Source: Pontiellaceae bacterium (GTDB lineage: Bacteria; Verrucomicrobiota; Kiritimatiellia; Kiritimatiellales; Tichowtungiaceae). From it: a stretch of 6,240 nucleotides of DNA. The translations under genes were made by a program, and so were the position numbers. Positions 1-6,239 of this stretch are shown here, one piece after another (position 1 is the first letter of the stretch; the number at the start of each line of letters is the position of its first letter). Where the stretch lies: assembly GCA_029934215.1 (NCBI GenBank), contig JAOZMR010000168.1:1-6240 (forward strand). The letters run 5' to 3'. A model generated the notes under the pieces. That model worked only from the letters and a program-made list of their open reading frames with translations, did not search any database and was not told where the DNA came from.

Positions 1-69
1 GATTTTTCACCACCCGCTATCGCTAGAGGAACTTCGGAGGAAGTCAGAGAAAAGGAATTGAACTGGCCT

Positions 70-90
70 CATTCAACTTGCGAGGCAAAA
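70..90 (+). repeat. Left copy of a 21-bp inverted repeat
   Basis: The sequence begins CATTCAACTTG and ends GCGAGGCAAAA. Its reverse complement occurs at 6219-6239 with a single C/G difference at the centre of the CAASTTG core. It lies between the hairpin after the gene and the left edge of the window. Confidence 0.8.
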
Positions 91-107
91 TCTAAATGAA
101 ACCAATG

Positions 108-129
108 GGGCAGGCATCATTGCCTGCCC
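108..129 (-). terminator. Hairpin downstream of the gene, candidate terminator
   Basis: GGGCAGGCA, a TCAT loop and TGCCTGCCC form a perfect 9-bp GC-rich stem with a 4-nt loop. It starts 14 nt past the gene's stop codon (144-146). On the minus strand it is followed by CATTGGTTTCATTTAG, which is T-rich but not a clean T run, so it may be a weak intrinsic terminator or an RNA-stabilising hairpin. Confidence 0.6.
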
Positions 130-143
130 GCTATTTCAATGAA

Positions 144-3100
144 TCACTCCTCAACAATCACACGATAGAAGCACTTATCCAAAACTCCGGAATCAATCCA
201 CTGCGAAACACCATTACTCGATACCCAGCGACCGCTCTCCAACGGCAACCAAACACCCGTAAGCAAATCCTCGCGATACTCCAACTTCAAATCAATCGCG
301 ATTTCGCCGTCCTCCACAGGTATCAAACAAGAATCAAGCCGAACATTCAGCAGTTGTTCCTCAGAATACAACTGAAACGACGGCTTGTTCGCTCGAATAT
401 AATTTACAAGCACCTCATCGGACTGGGTTGGGTTGTAGCCATTGCCAACTTCAAAACCATCATCAAACCCATCGCCGTCGGTGTCGAGCATCCGAGGGTT
501 GGAGCCGATGGCGGTTTCGTTGTTGTTGAGTAGGCCGTCGCCGTCCGCGTCCTCCGAGAAGGTGGCGGAAAGCATTTTTGGCGCGTCCATTTGGAAGGTC
601 GCGTTGGTGTGCGTGTAGTCTGCCACCCAATCGCCGCTCCAGCCCATGAAGAGCCAACCCGCATCCGGCGTGGCGGTGAACGTCGCGTTCGATTGCGCGG
701 CAACCCACGTGCTTCCGCCTGTCACCGATCCGTTCCCCATCGTTATCGCTTCCAGCCAATAGTTGGTGTTCCAGTTCCACTCCACGGTTTCATGGTTCGT
801 GGCGGTTGCGACAAACGAATTCGTCGCGTTCGCGCAACGATAGAGCGTCGTGCCGTTGGTCACAGCCAACTCAACGGAGTTGCTGAGAACCGTTCCGTAC
901 GCTACGAAATTTGTTCCAAGGGTTGGAACCGGCGTTCCGTGCGCAGACTCAACCACCCATTCAATCCAGTCCGCCGTCAGCGTCACCGTGTCCAGCGTGC
1001 CATCAACCGTCAGCTGGATTTCATAAGCCCCCGCCTGATCCGGCACAAGCGTCGGCGTTGCCGTATCGGCACCCACCAGCACCGCAGCGCTATTGCTTGG
1101 CGCAGAGACGATTTCCCAGACATAGTTCGACGCATTCGCACTGCCGGAACCATCCAAAGCGAGGGTCTGACCCACAAACCCATTCGTATCGCCCCCCGCA
1201 TCCGCACGCGGCGTATCCGCCAGCAGGAACGACGACGTAGCAATATTGTCGCCCTCATCCGCGTCGCCCTGATCGCCATTGGGCAGGAGCTCAACCTTCA
1301 CCGAATAAGCGCTATTTTGAGCCACGATCTCAGACGTAGCGACCACCGTCCGATTCGAGCCAACGCCCAGTGAAGCCACCGGAACCATTGCGAGTTCAAC
1401 CATCTGCCCCGGATCGCGATCAAAAGAAAAGCGCACATTGAAGTTCGTGGCAGTCGAGCCCTCCATATTGCGAATGTTCGCCATCACCGTCACGCTCTCG
1501 CCCCGATTCGGCAACGTCGGACTCACCGAAATATCCTCACTGAACAGCTGCAAATTCGGCGCGGGATTCTCCGTAACCGTCAGGACTTTGGAATAAACCG
1601 TTCCATTGATCCTGACAAAAACAGAAATGTTTCCAGCCGAACCCGGCGCCGACCAATCGACCGAAACCGAGCCGCTTCCACCCTTTTCGGCAATATCAGA
1701 AACCAGCGCGGCCTCCCCGATCTTATCCACCACATTGGTCGAACCCGCAAAAAACTCAACCACTTCCCCCGCGCCGCCCGCCGCGCCGCCACTGTTGCGG
1801 ACGCTCGCCGTCAGCGAAACCGATGCCCCAGGCAGCGGCTGCAACGGAGAAAACGAAAGACCCGCCGCCGCCAGCTCCGCCGCCACCGGATACACAACCA
1901 GCCCCCTCGACGTCGTATTATTGCTCTCGCTCTCCTCCGTAATCGCTTCCGCCGCATCGACCGACGCGCTGAACGAAACCGCCCCATTCGTCGTATGGTT
2001 CCAAACACTGGAAACCTGCACCTTCGCGCCCACCGCCAGCTCGGAAAGTAGCGTAACCGTCTCGGTTGCGAATACGGAACTATCCGCACTGAACTCCACA
2101 TTGAACGATGCGCCCGCCGCGATCGGCACCGTGCCATGATTATACACATCGCAACTCACCGTCACCGCCTCGCCCTCCACCGGCTTGGACGGGCTGAACG
2201 AAAGGCCGCTGCGGTAATACCACGAATACTCGCGCCCATAGAGGTAATAGAACGGACGCAAGTCCGGCAAAGCCTGCCGAACCGTAAACGACTCCGTACG
2301 AACATTATTGTCCTCGAAATCCTCATCAATCGCCGACCCGCTATCCGCCTCGGCGGAAAACGACTGCGCCCCCGCCACCGCCGACCAGCTCGTCTGCACC
2401 GTGACACTTGCCCCATTCGTCAGATCCGAAAGTAGCGCGACCGTCTCGGTTGCCACATCCGCACCGCCCACCCTGAACAGCACATCAAAAGAGCCGGCTG
2501 GAAGCGCGGCACCACCCTGGTTCCGCACCGTCGCCGACAGCGTCACCGAATCGCCATCCTTCACCGACGCTGGCGACCACGAAACATCCGACACGATCAA
2601 ATCCGGCTTCGCCGCCGAACCCACCACCGTACAACTGCGCTCGTTGTTGGTTTCATTTCCCTCAGCCACCGCACCGCCACTATCGGCAACCACCGTCAAA
2701 GAGCTGCTTCCGAGCGTCGCAGTCCAACCCGCAGGCGCAACCACCCAACGCTCCGAAAACGCAGGAAGGTTGGTCGAATAGGACGAGTAGGACGCATCCG
2801 ACGAATCAAGAAAGCTGACCGAGAAATCGCCTGACGGCGCTTTCCCATCATTTCGCACCAGAGCTTTCAGCACCACATTGCTGCCCAACACCGCATAGCC
2901 CGTCGTGCCAGACGCGCGATACGTCCCGCGCTCAAACGCAACCTGCTTCACCCGCAAATCAATCGTCTGCGGCCCACTGCCGACCGACAACATAAGATTG
3001 GTCGAACCCACCAACCGACCATCATCCACCTCAACGCGCGCTACATAATTGGTTGCAGGCAAACCATTCACCACCACGCTCCACGCTCCCGACGGCGACG

Positions 3101-3881
3101 CCGTCCGATCCGTATAATCCACGCCATTCACCGAAATCGTCGCCAACGCACCCAATACTGGCTCATTGTCGCCCCAATCATAAACCGCCGTGCCCGACAG
3201 CGCGAACGACTGCCCCTCCAACAAACCAACCCAAGCCGCAGGCTCCACATCAATCCCATAAACGCCCGCCGGAAATCCAATCTGCACAGACTTCCCCACG
3301 CCATTATTCGCAAGCGACCCCTCCGCAATTGGCAACACACTGCCCGACTGACTCGCCGCCCGATTCCCAACAAACTCCGCCACCGCCGAAAACGTCGACA
3401 CCCGATCCGACCCCAACACCGTCCACGGAATAGAAACCAACCGAGAACCGCCCACCGGAATCGACTCCGAAATCACGCCCGAAGCAACAATCGAAAACGC
3501 ATTCGAATCATAATTCGAAAGATCCGCCGGAACCCCATCCTCAAAAATCTGAACCAGCACATCCCCCGACGCATTCGTCGCGCCCGAATTATGAACCGAC
3601 ACCTCAAACCGAACCGACTCCCCAACCGACAAACCAGCCGACTCCAAACCCGCCCCATTCAAAACCCGCAAATCAACGGAAGAAAGGGAGAGATCGGGCT
3701 TTAAAACGGGAGGCTGAATACTGCCTTCGATTTCGAGGATGTAGCCCGTTACAAAATCGTCTTGATGCCCACCATCACCCCATAAAATGCTGTTTCCTTG
3801 GGATGCATATTCCATTACCCTTCCAAAATCTTCTTCTGCATAACTACCGCTTGGCTCTCCTGAAGCCCACCGATTGAACAC
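144..3881 (-). CDS. CARDB-repeat surface protein, C-terminal part (with second half of C-type lectin domain)
   Basis: This 1,245-residue frame has a GTG at 3881 that is probably not a real start. No ribosome binding site is evident, and residues 1-54 are the second half of a C-type lectin domain (ASGEPSG, ILWGDG, GYILEIEG). Approximate order: CARDB-like 62-200; Ig-like or carboxypeptidase-regulatory-like 203-300; CARDB-like 305-420, 425-534, 539-665, 667-770 and 775-887, each with the 'VRNxG' start and several with a 'DExxxxNN' end; PKD-like 890-975 (DAGGDTNGFVGQTLALDGSG); InlB B-repeat-like 976-1110 (ending GWLFMGWSGDW...LSATF); TSP3-like 1111-1158 (DADGDG, DTDGDG); C-terminal module 1159-1245 ending FYRVIVEE. 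CARDB domains are extracellular beta-sandwiches; TSP3 segments normally bind calcium. There are no membrane segments, no catalytic residues and no obvious PEP-CTERM tail. The fourth CARDB-like unit carries an aromatic insertion around residues 544-556. In-frame continuity with the upstream CDS makes this the distal part of one gene. Confidence 0.85.
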   Translation of the reverse strand: MFNRWASGEPSGSYAEEDFGRVMEYASQGNSILWGDGGHQDDFVTGYILEIEGSIQPPVLKPDLSLSSVDLRVLNGAGLESAGLSVGESVRFEVSVHNSGATNASGDVLVQIFEDGVPADLSNYDSNAFSIVASGVISESIPVGGSRLVSIPWTVLGSDRVSTFSAVAEFVGNRAASQSGSVLPIAEGSLANNGVGKSVQIGFPAGVYGIDVEPAAWVGLLEGQSFALSGTAVYDWGDNEPVLGALATISVNGVDYTDRTASPSGAWSVVVNGLPATNYVARVEVDDGRLVGSTNLMLSVGSGPQTIDLRVKQVAFERGTYRASGTTGYAVLGSNVVLKALVRNDGKAPSGDFSVSFLDSSDASYSSYSTNLPAFSERWVVAPAGWTATLGSSSLTVVADSGGAVAEGNETNNERSCTVVGSAAKPDLIVSDVSWSPASVKDGDSVTLSATVRNQGGAALPAGSFDVLFRVGGADVATETVALLSDLTNGASVTVQTSWSAVAGAQSFSAEADSGSAIDEDFEDNNVRTESFTVRQALPDLRPFYYLYGREYSWYYRSGLSFSPSKPVEGEAVTVSCDVYNHGTVPIAAGASFNVEFSADSSVFATETVTLLSELAVGAKVQVSSVWNHTTNGAVSFSASVDAAEAITEESESNNTTSRGLVVYPVAAELAAAGLSFSPLQPLPGASVSLTASVRNSGGAAGGAGEVVEFFAGSTNVVDKIGEAALVSDIAEKGGSGSVSVDWSAPGSAGNISVFVRINGTVYSKVLTVTENPAPNLQLFSEDISVSPTLPNRGESVTVMANIRNMEGSTATNFNVRFSFDRDPGQMVELAMVPVASLGVGSNRTVVATSEIVAQNSAYSVKVELLPNGDQGDADEGDNIATSSFLLADTPRADAGGDTNGFVGQTLALDGSGSANASNYVWEIVSAPSNSAAVLVGADTATPTLVPDQAGAYEIQLTVDGTLDTVTLTADWIEWVVESAHGTPVPTLGTNFVAYGTVLSNSVELAVTNGTTLYRCANATNSFVATATNHETVEWNWNTNYWLEAITMGNGSVTGGSTWVAAQSNATFTATPDAGWLFMGWSGDWVADYTHTNATFQMDAPKMLSATFSEDADGDGLLNNNETAIGSNPRMLDTDGDGFDDGFEVGNGYNPTQSDEVLVNYIRANKPSFQLYSEEQLLNVRLDSCLIPVEDGEIAIDLKLEYREDLLTGVWLPLESGRWVSSNGVSQWIDSGVLDKCFYRVIVEE

Positions 3882-4094
3882 CCAAGACTCACCAAAAACT
3901 CACGTCCAATTTCCCTCGACTGTTTCATCTGTTGCTCCGAGCCAGAAACAACCAGCCCGAAATTCTGAATCGAATTGCGTTCGAATGTCATCCCACTCCT
4001 CCTCTGAGGTAATACATGCCAAATGTCCTCCTTTTGCTTCAGCATCAGCCTTAGCCTGATGCCAAGTAAAGCTACCTTCAACCAGCTGATAAGA
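3720..4094 (-). other. C-type lectin-like domain split by a stop codon
   Basis: Reading through the TGA at 3902-3900 restores a complete C-type lectin-like domain: the YQLVEGSFTWHQAKADAEAK opening, HLACITSEEEW, FWLGATDETVEGNWT, then (stop) VFGESWVFNRWASGEPSG, EEDFGRV, ILWGDG and GYILEIEG. In this family the tract after 'EGxW' normally continues xW followed by a short 'xxG' turn, so the stop sits where Trp is expected and TGG to TGA is one base. Only one Cys is visible, so the usual disulfides are lacking, as in many bacterial CTLDs. It probably binds a ligand such as a glycan; no specificity can be read. Confidence 0.8.
3900..3902 (-). other. In-frame TGA inside the C-type lectin domain
   Basis: The minus-strand codons read AAT TGG ACG TGA GTT TTT GGT GAG TCT TGG, in the phase of both flanking coding regions. 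The frame stays open for more than 1,250 codons after it. Trp is TGG on both sides, and the natural terminal stop of the gene is also TGA, so reassignment of TGA is not supported. Confidence 0.85.
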
Positions 4095-6020
4095 AGACCC
4101 CGTATTCGTCGGAGCCGTCTCCGCATACAACCGAGCCACCTCATTCGAAGAAAGCGCACGGTTGTAGATGCGAACGTCGTCGATGGAACCATCTAAAAAA
4201 ATACCCACTGGTGATCCGTTATCGGAACGCGCCCCAATAGTGACCTCTACATTCGATTGAACATAATTCCCTGAATAATGATTCTGATCCTCAATCCCAT
4301 CTATATAAAGTGAGGCAGTAGCTCCATCATATGTAACGATAACGTGATTCCAAGAATTTGTTTTAAGCATTTGTTCAGAGGTGACACTTGGCCAAGATGA
4401 TCCGTTGGGAATGTGCGCAAAAAGCTTGCCTCCATTAACAGAAATCTCAAAGTTTTTGTATAAATCAGGCGATGCGCCGTGTAGCTTGGAAACTATCGCT
4501 CCAGACAAAAAAGAATCGAACCAAATCCAGGTTGAAACCGAAAATTGCGGGGGGTTAATCCCCGAGCCGACGTTTACATAAGAGTTTACTCCGTTAAACT
4601 GATATGCGCTATTTGATTCACCGTTTCTTCCAGCAGTAGCTGTAGTATTGAATGTCGTGCCATCATGCCCATTCGTCGTAGCATCCGTTGCATCGCCATC
4701 GAAGGGATAATAAGCGACGAGGCCGAGAGTGGAGCCTGGGTTGGTTGGATCGGTATTGTCGATTTCCTCTTGAGCGTTTGTACGGCCATCGGCATCGGCA
4801 TCGCCGTCCGCCGTTTTTTCCAATCCTTGGAAAAACTGCATCTCCCAAGCATCCGCCATCCCATCCCCATCGGAGTCAGGATTCGGAGCCGTCTCAGCAT
4901 ACAGCCGAGCCACCTCATTCGAAGAAAGCGCACGGTCATAAATGCGAACTTCATCAAATTTGGCAGAGAGTCTTGTTGAAGAATATCCCGAACTACCTTC
5001 TGTCCACCAATGCGTACCTATTCCAGCAAGCTGTGGGTCATTCCAAGTTAAATCAGCAGGAACAGCTGAAACAAACTGCCCCTGCTGATAAACAGACATA
5101 TTGTATCCATCAAATATAAGAGTGAGCATCTTCCATTTGCCGGAATAAGAATTGGTGGTTGCGAGGCTGTGCGATCCAACACTCCAATGATATTCCTCGC
5201 CATCAACGGTTCGCAACCCAACAGACCCACCTGATTTACCGAAAGTAATAAGAGATTCACTATGACCATTTAAATGAACCGACCGATCATCTTTAGCCCA
5301 AAGCGAGAAAGAAAAATGAGCCGAAATATTTATCGAATTTGGAATAATTATGTGATCTCCAGACGATCCTGTATGAGAGGAACTTCCCTCTAACTCAATT
5401 GCCTGACCGTCAACTCCTTCAATATAAAAAGGACTATTGTTAATTGTCCCATCATTCCCATTGGTCGTAGCATCCTGCGCATCGCCATCGAAGGGATAAT
5501 AAGCGACGAGTTCGAGAGTGGAGCCTGGGTTGGTTGGATCGGTATTGTCGATTTCCTCTTGAGCGTTTGTACGGCCATCGGCATCTGCATCGCCGTCCGC
5601 CGTTTTTTTCAAGGATTGGAAAAACAGCATCTCCCAAGCATCCGCCATCCCATCCCCATCGGAGTCAGCCGCCTGAGCGACAGGTGCAGAGCAGACCCGA
5701 AAACCGACGGTGCCGTTTCGGTCGTACGGGCCGTAGTAGTAGCGACCCGCCGAGCGGCAGTAGTGGGCGTAGGTGCTCCAGTGGCCACCCTGTAACACGC
5801 GGTCCGAACCACTTGTAGCACCCACTGGATCTATTACGAACGCACTCCCATAACTGCTCGTATACCAATCCAAACACCATTCCCAAACATTCCCGTGCAT
5901 GTCATACAAACCCCACGCATTCGCCTGCTTGGCACCAACATTCGCCTCATGCCCCGGATCGTTCGCTCCGTACACACCCAGCGGCTCCAAATTCGCATCT
6001 GTCCCCGATCCCGTCGTCAA
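3900..6020 (-). CDS. FGE-sulfatase/LamG/C-type lectin modular protein, N-terminal part
   Basis: This is a 706-codon frame from a TTG at 6020 to the TGA at 3902-3900. Residues 1-112 are the C-terminal half of an FGE-sulfatase fold (GLYDMHGNVWEWCLDWY, then RVLQGGHW...GFRVC). The Cys pair used by catalytic formylglycine-generating enzymes is not evident, so a binding rather than enzymatic role is likelier. Residues 119-165 and 382-428 are two nearly identical TSP3-like linkers (DSDGDGMADAWEM, DGDADADGRTNAQEEIDNTD). Residues 168-378 and 431-636 are LamG/concanavalin-like domains, each opening with VAYYPFDGDA and closing with ALSSNEVARLYAETAP. Residues 643-706 begin a C-type lectin domain (WHQAKADAEAKGGHLACITS, FWLGATDETVEGNWT) that is cut where a Trp is expected. 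The TTG is an artefact of the TAG at 6053, because FGE coding continues upstream in the same frame. The product would be extracellular, but no signal peptide is present here. Confidence 0.8.
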   Translation of the reverse strand: MTTGSGTDANLEPLGVYGANDPGHEANVGAKQANAWGLYDMHGNVWEWCLDWYTSSYGSAFVIDPVGATSGSDRVLQGGHWSTYAHYCRSAGRYYYGPYDRNGTVGFRVCSAPVAQAADSDGDGMADAWEMLFFQSLKKTADGDADADGRTNAQEEIDNTDPTNPGSTLELVAYYPFDGDAQDATTNGNDGTINNSPFYIEGVDGQAIELEGSSSHTGSSGDHIIIPNSINISAHFSFSLWAKDDRSVHLNGHSESLITFGKSGGSVGLRTVDGEEYHWSVGSHSLATTNSYSGKWKMLTLIFDGYNMSVYQQGQFVSAVPADLTWNDPQLAGIGTHWWTEGSSGYSSTRLSAKFDEVRIYDRALSSNEVARLYAETAPNPDSDGDGMADAWEMQFFQGLEKTADGDADADGRTNAQEEIDNTDPTNPGSTLGLVAYYPFDGDATDATTNGHDGTTFNTTATAGRNGESNSAYQFNGVNSYVNVGSGINPPQFSVSTWIWFDSFLSGAIVSKLHGASPDLYKNFEISVNGGKLFAHIPNGSSWPSVTSEQMLKTNSWNHVIVTYDGATASLYIDGIEDQNHYSGNYVQSNVEVTIGARSDNGSPVGIFLDGSIDDVRIYNRALSSNEVARLYAETAPTNTGSSYQLVEGSFTWHQAKADAEAKGGHLACITSEEEWDDIRTQFDSEFRAGCFWLGATDETVEGNWT
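4111..4181 (-). repeat. LamG-end repeat, copy 2 (end of LamG domain 2)
   Basis: This 71-nt segment matches 4885-4955 with 7 differences and no gaps. It encodes DDVRIYNRALSSNEVARLYA and ETAP, the last strands of the LamG domain. With the 219-nt repeats it forms paired conserved ends around divergent LamG cores. Confidence 0.85.
4661..4879 (-). repeat. TSP3-linker and LamG-start repeat, copy 2
   Basis: This is the second copy of the 219-nt direct repeat, preceding LamG domain 2. Several of the 13 differences are clustered (the codons for LKK versus LEK and QS versus QG, and the codons just after the Asp-rich start of LamG), while the central 100 bases or so are almost unchanged. Confidence 0.9.
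4885..4955 (-). repeat. LamG-end repeat, copy 1 (end of LamG domain 1)
   Basis: This is the partner of 4111-4181. It encodes DEVRIYDRALSSNEVARLYA and ETAP. It lies directly before the second TSP3 linker, so the repeat unit is TSP3 plus LamG, with similar DNA at both edges. Confidence 0.85.
5450..5668 (-). repeat. TSP3-linker and LamG-start repeat, copy 1
   Basis: This 219-nt direct repeat aligns without gaps to 4661-4879 at an offset of 789 nt. I count 13 differences, about 94% identity. It encodes the TSP3-like calcium-binding linker (DSDGDGMADAWEM... DNTDPTNPGST) plus the first strand of the LamG domain (VAYYPFDGDA). Confidence 0.9.
5688..5804 (-). other. Tyr-rich variable-region-like tract at the end of the FGE domain
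   Basis: This segment encodes RVLQGGHWSTYAHYCRSAGR, then YYYGPYDRNGTVGFRVC. It is the position of the variable region in FGE/C-lectin targets of diversity-generating retroelements. Between GGHW and GFR most codons end in C (AGC, ACC, TAC, GCC, CAC, TAC, later TAC TAC TAC GGC, TAC GAC, AAC GGC ACC), as expected if adenines of AAC codons in a template were randomised. All six Tyr codons here are TAC, while the three Tyr codons just upstream (about 5920-5850) are TAT. No reverse transcriptase or template repeat is in the window, and ordinary FGE domains also end with a similar motif, so this is a candidate only. Confidence 0.35.
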
Positions 6021-6194
6021 GCAATCTGATCCCTCTCCACTATTCTTCGTCTAGTCGTTATAGGCACGAATAGTTCCGGCACGGCAGGCATATTCCCACT
6101 GCGCTTCGGTGGGCAGATCCAGTTCCGCCAACCCAGTCCGTTGTCGGAGTTTGCCCATAAAAGAAGTCGCATCCACGTTTCCGTTCGCCAGCCC
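6021..6194 (-). pseudogene. Upstream remnant of the FGE-sulfatase domain
   Basis: Minus-strand translation in the phase of the downstream CDS gives NVDATSFMGKLRQRTGLAEL followed by DLPTEAQWEYACRAGTIRAYND, a TAG stop, then TKNSGEGSDCL, which runs straight into the TTG at 6020. LPTEAQWEYACRAGT is a hallmark of the FGE-sulfatase family. It lies about 45 residues before the GLYDMHGNVWEW motif, as expected for one domain. The N-terminal portion of the domain (the usual VSWxDA region and everything before it) is poorly recognisable beyond about 6190, where the frame hits a TGA at 6197-6195. Either the gene is truncated by a junction here or a small indel shifts the frame. Confidence 0.75.
6051..6053 (-). 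other. In-frame TAG inside the FGE-sulfatase domain
   Basis: The codons read GCC TAT AAC GAC TAG ACG AAG AAT AGT in the phase of the FGE domain, with recognisable family sequence on both sides. A single C-to-T change from a Gln codon (CAG) would create it; the original residue is inferred. Confidence 0.8.
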
Positions 6195-6218
6195 TCATAC
6201 AAAACGTCCTTTTTTGAG

Positions 6219-6239
6219 TTTTGCCTCGCAACTTGAATG
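6219..6239 (-). repeat. Right copy of the 21-bp inverted repeat
   Basis: Read on the minus strand it begins CATTCAAGTTG and ends GCGAGGCAAAA, 20 of 21 identical to 70-90 in inverted orientation. It stops one base from the window edge, and similarity does not extend inward past the AAAA. It sits just upstream of the damaged 5' end of the FGE domain. Confidence 0.8.

Larger units (their letters stand above)
144..6194 (-). pseudogene. Giant modular adhesin-like gene interrupted by two in-frame stops
   Basis: The two long minus-strand coding regions lie in the same phase and are separated only by a TGA at 3902-3900. Upstream of the TTG at 6020 the same frame continues with clear FGE-sulfatase sequence (DLPTEAQWEYACRAGT at about 6119-6072), interrupted by a TAG at 6053-6051. 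The frame is open back to 6194, where a TGA (6197-6195) precedes it. All 2,017 codons read as one coherent protein: FGE domain, two TSP3-LamG units, CTLD, CARDB array, PKD-like and InlB-like domains, TSP3 and a C-terminal module. Such architecture suggests a secreted or surface carbohydrate-binding or adhesive protein. The 5' end is truncated or frameshifted near 6195-6180, and no start, signal peptide or promoter is visible. The stops could be true mutations of a recent pseudogene, a phase-variable or silent copy, or sequence errors. The lack of other decay over about 6 kb favours a very recent event or error. Confidence 0.75.

Noticed and set aside
31..44. Small hairpin (ACTTC, GGAG loop, GAAGT)
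   Set aside because: The stem is only 5 bp with no adjacent T run and no gene end nearby that it could serve. Nothing else recognisable was found in 1-69.
591..1373. Long open frames on the plus strand (for example 96-533, 591-1373, 1606-2139, 2308-2781, 3053-3433)
   Set aside because: They lie opposite the real gene, give low-complexity Arg/Pro/Ser/Thr-rich peptides with no domain sense, and arise from the skewed base composition of the minus-strand coding sequence.
3882..3899. A separate gene starting at GTG 3881
   Set aside because: There is no convincing ribosome binding site, and the product would begin in the middle of a C-type lectin domain whose first half is directly upstream in the same frame.
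3900..3902. TGA read as Trp through an altered genetic code
   Set aside because: TGG is used for Trp throughout the gene, the natural stop of the gene is TGA, and a second, different stop (TAG) also interrupts the frame.
5685..6194. An active formylglycine-generating enzyme
   Set aside because: The fold motifs are present but the Cys pair expected in the catalytic region is not evident, and the domain is broken by a stop.
6017..6202. A 61-codon gene on the minus strand in the shifted frame
   Set aside because: From about 6180 down it overlaps, out of frame, the clear FGE-sulfatase coding sequence. Its start region is noted only as a possible shifted upstream part.
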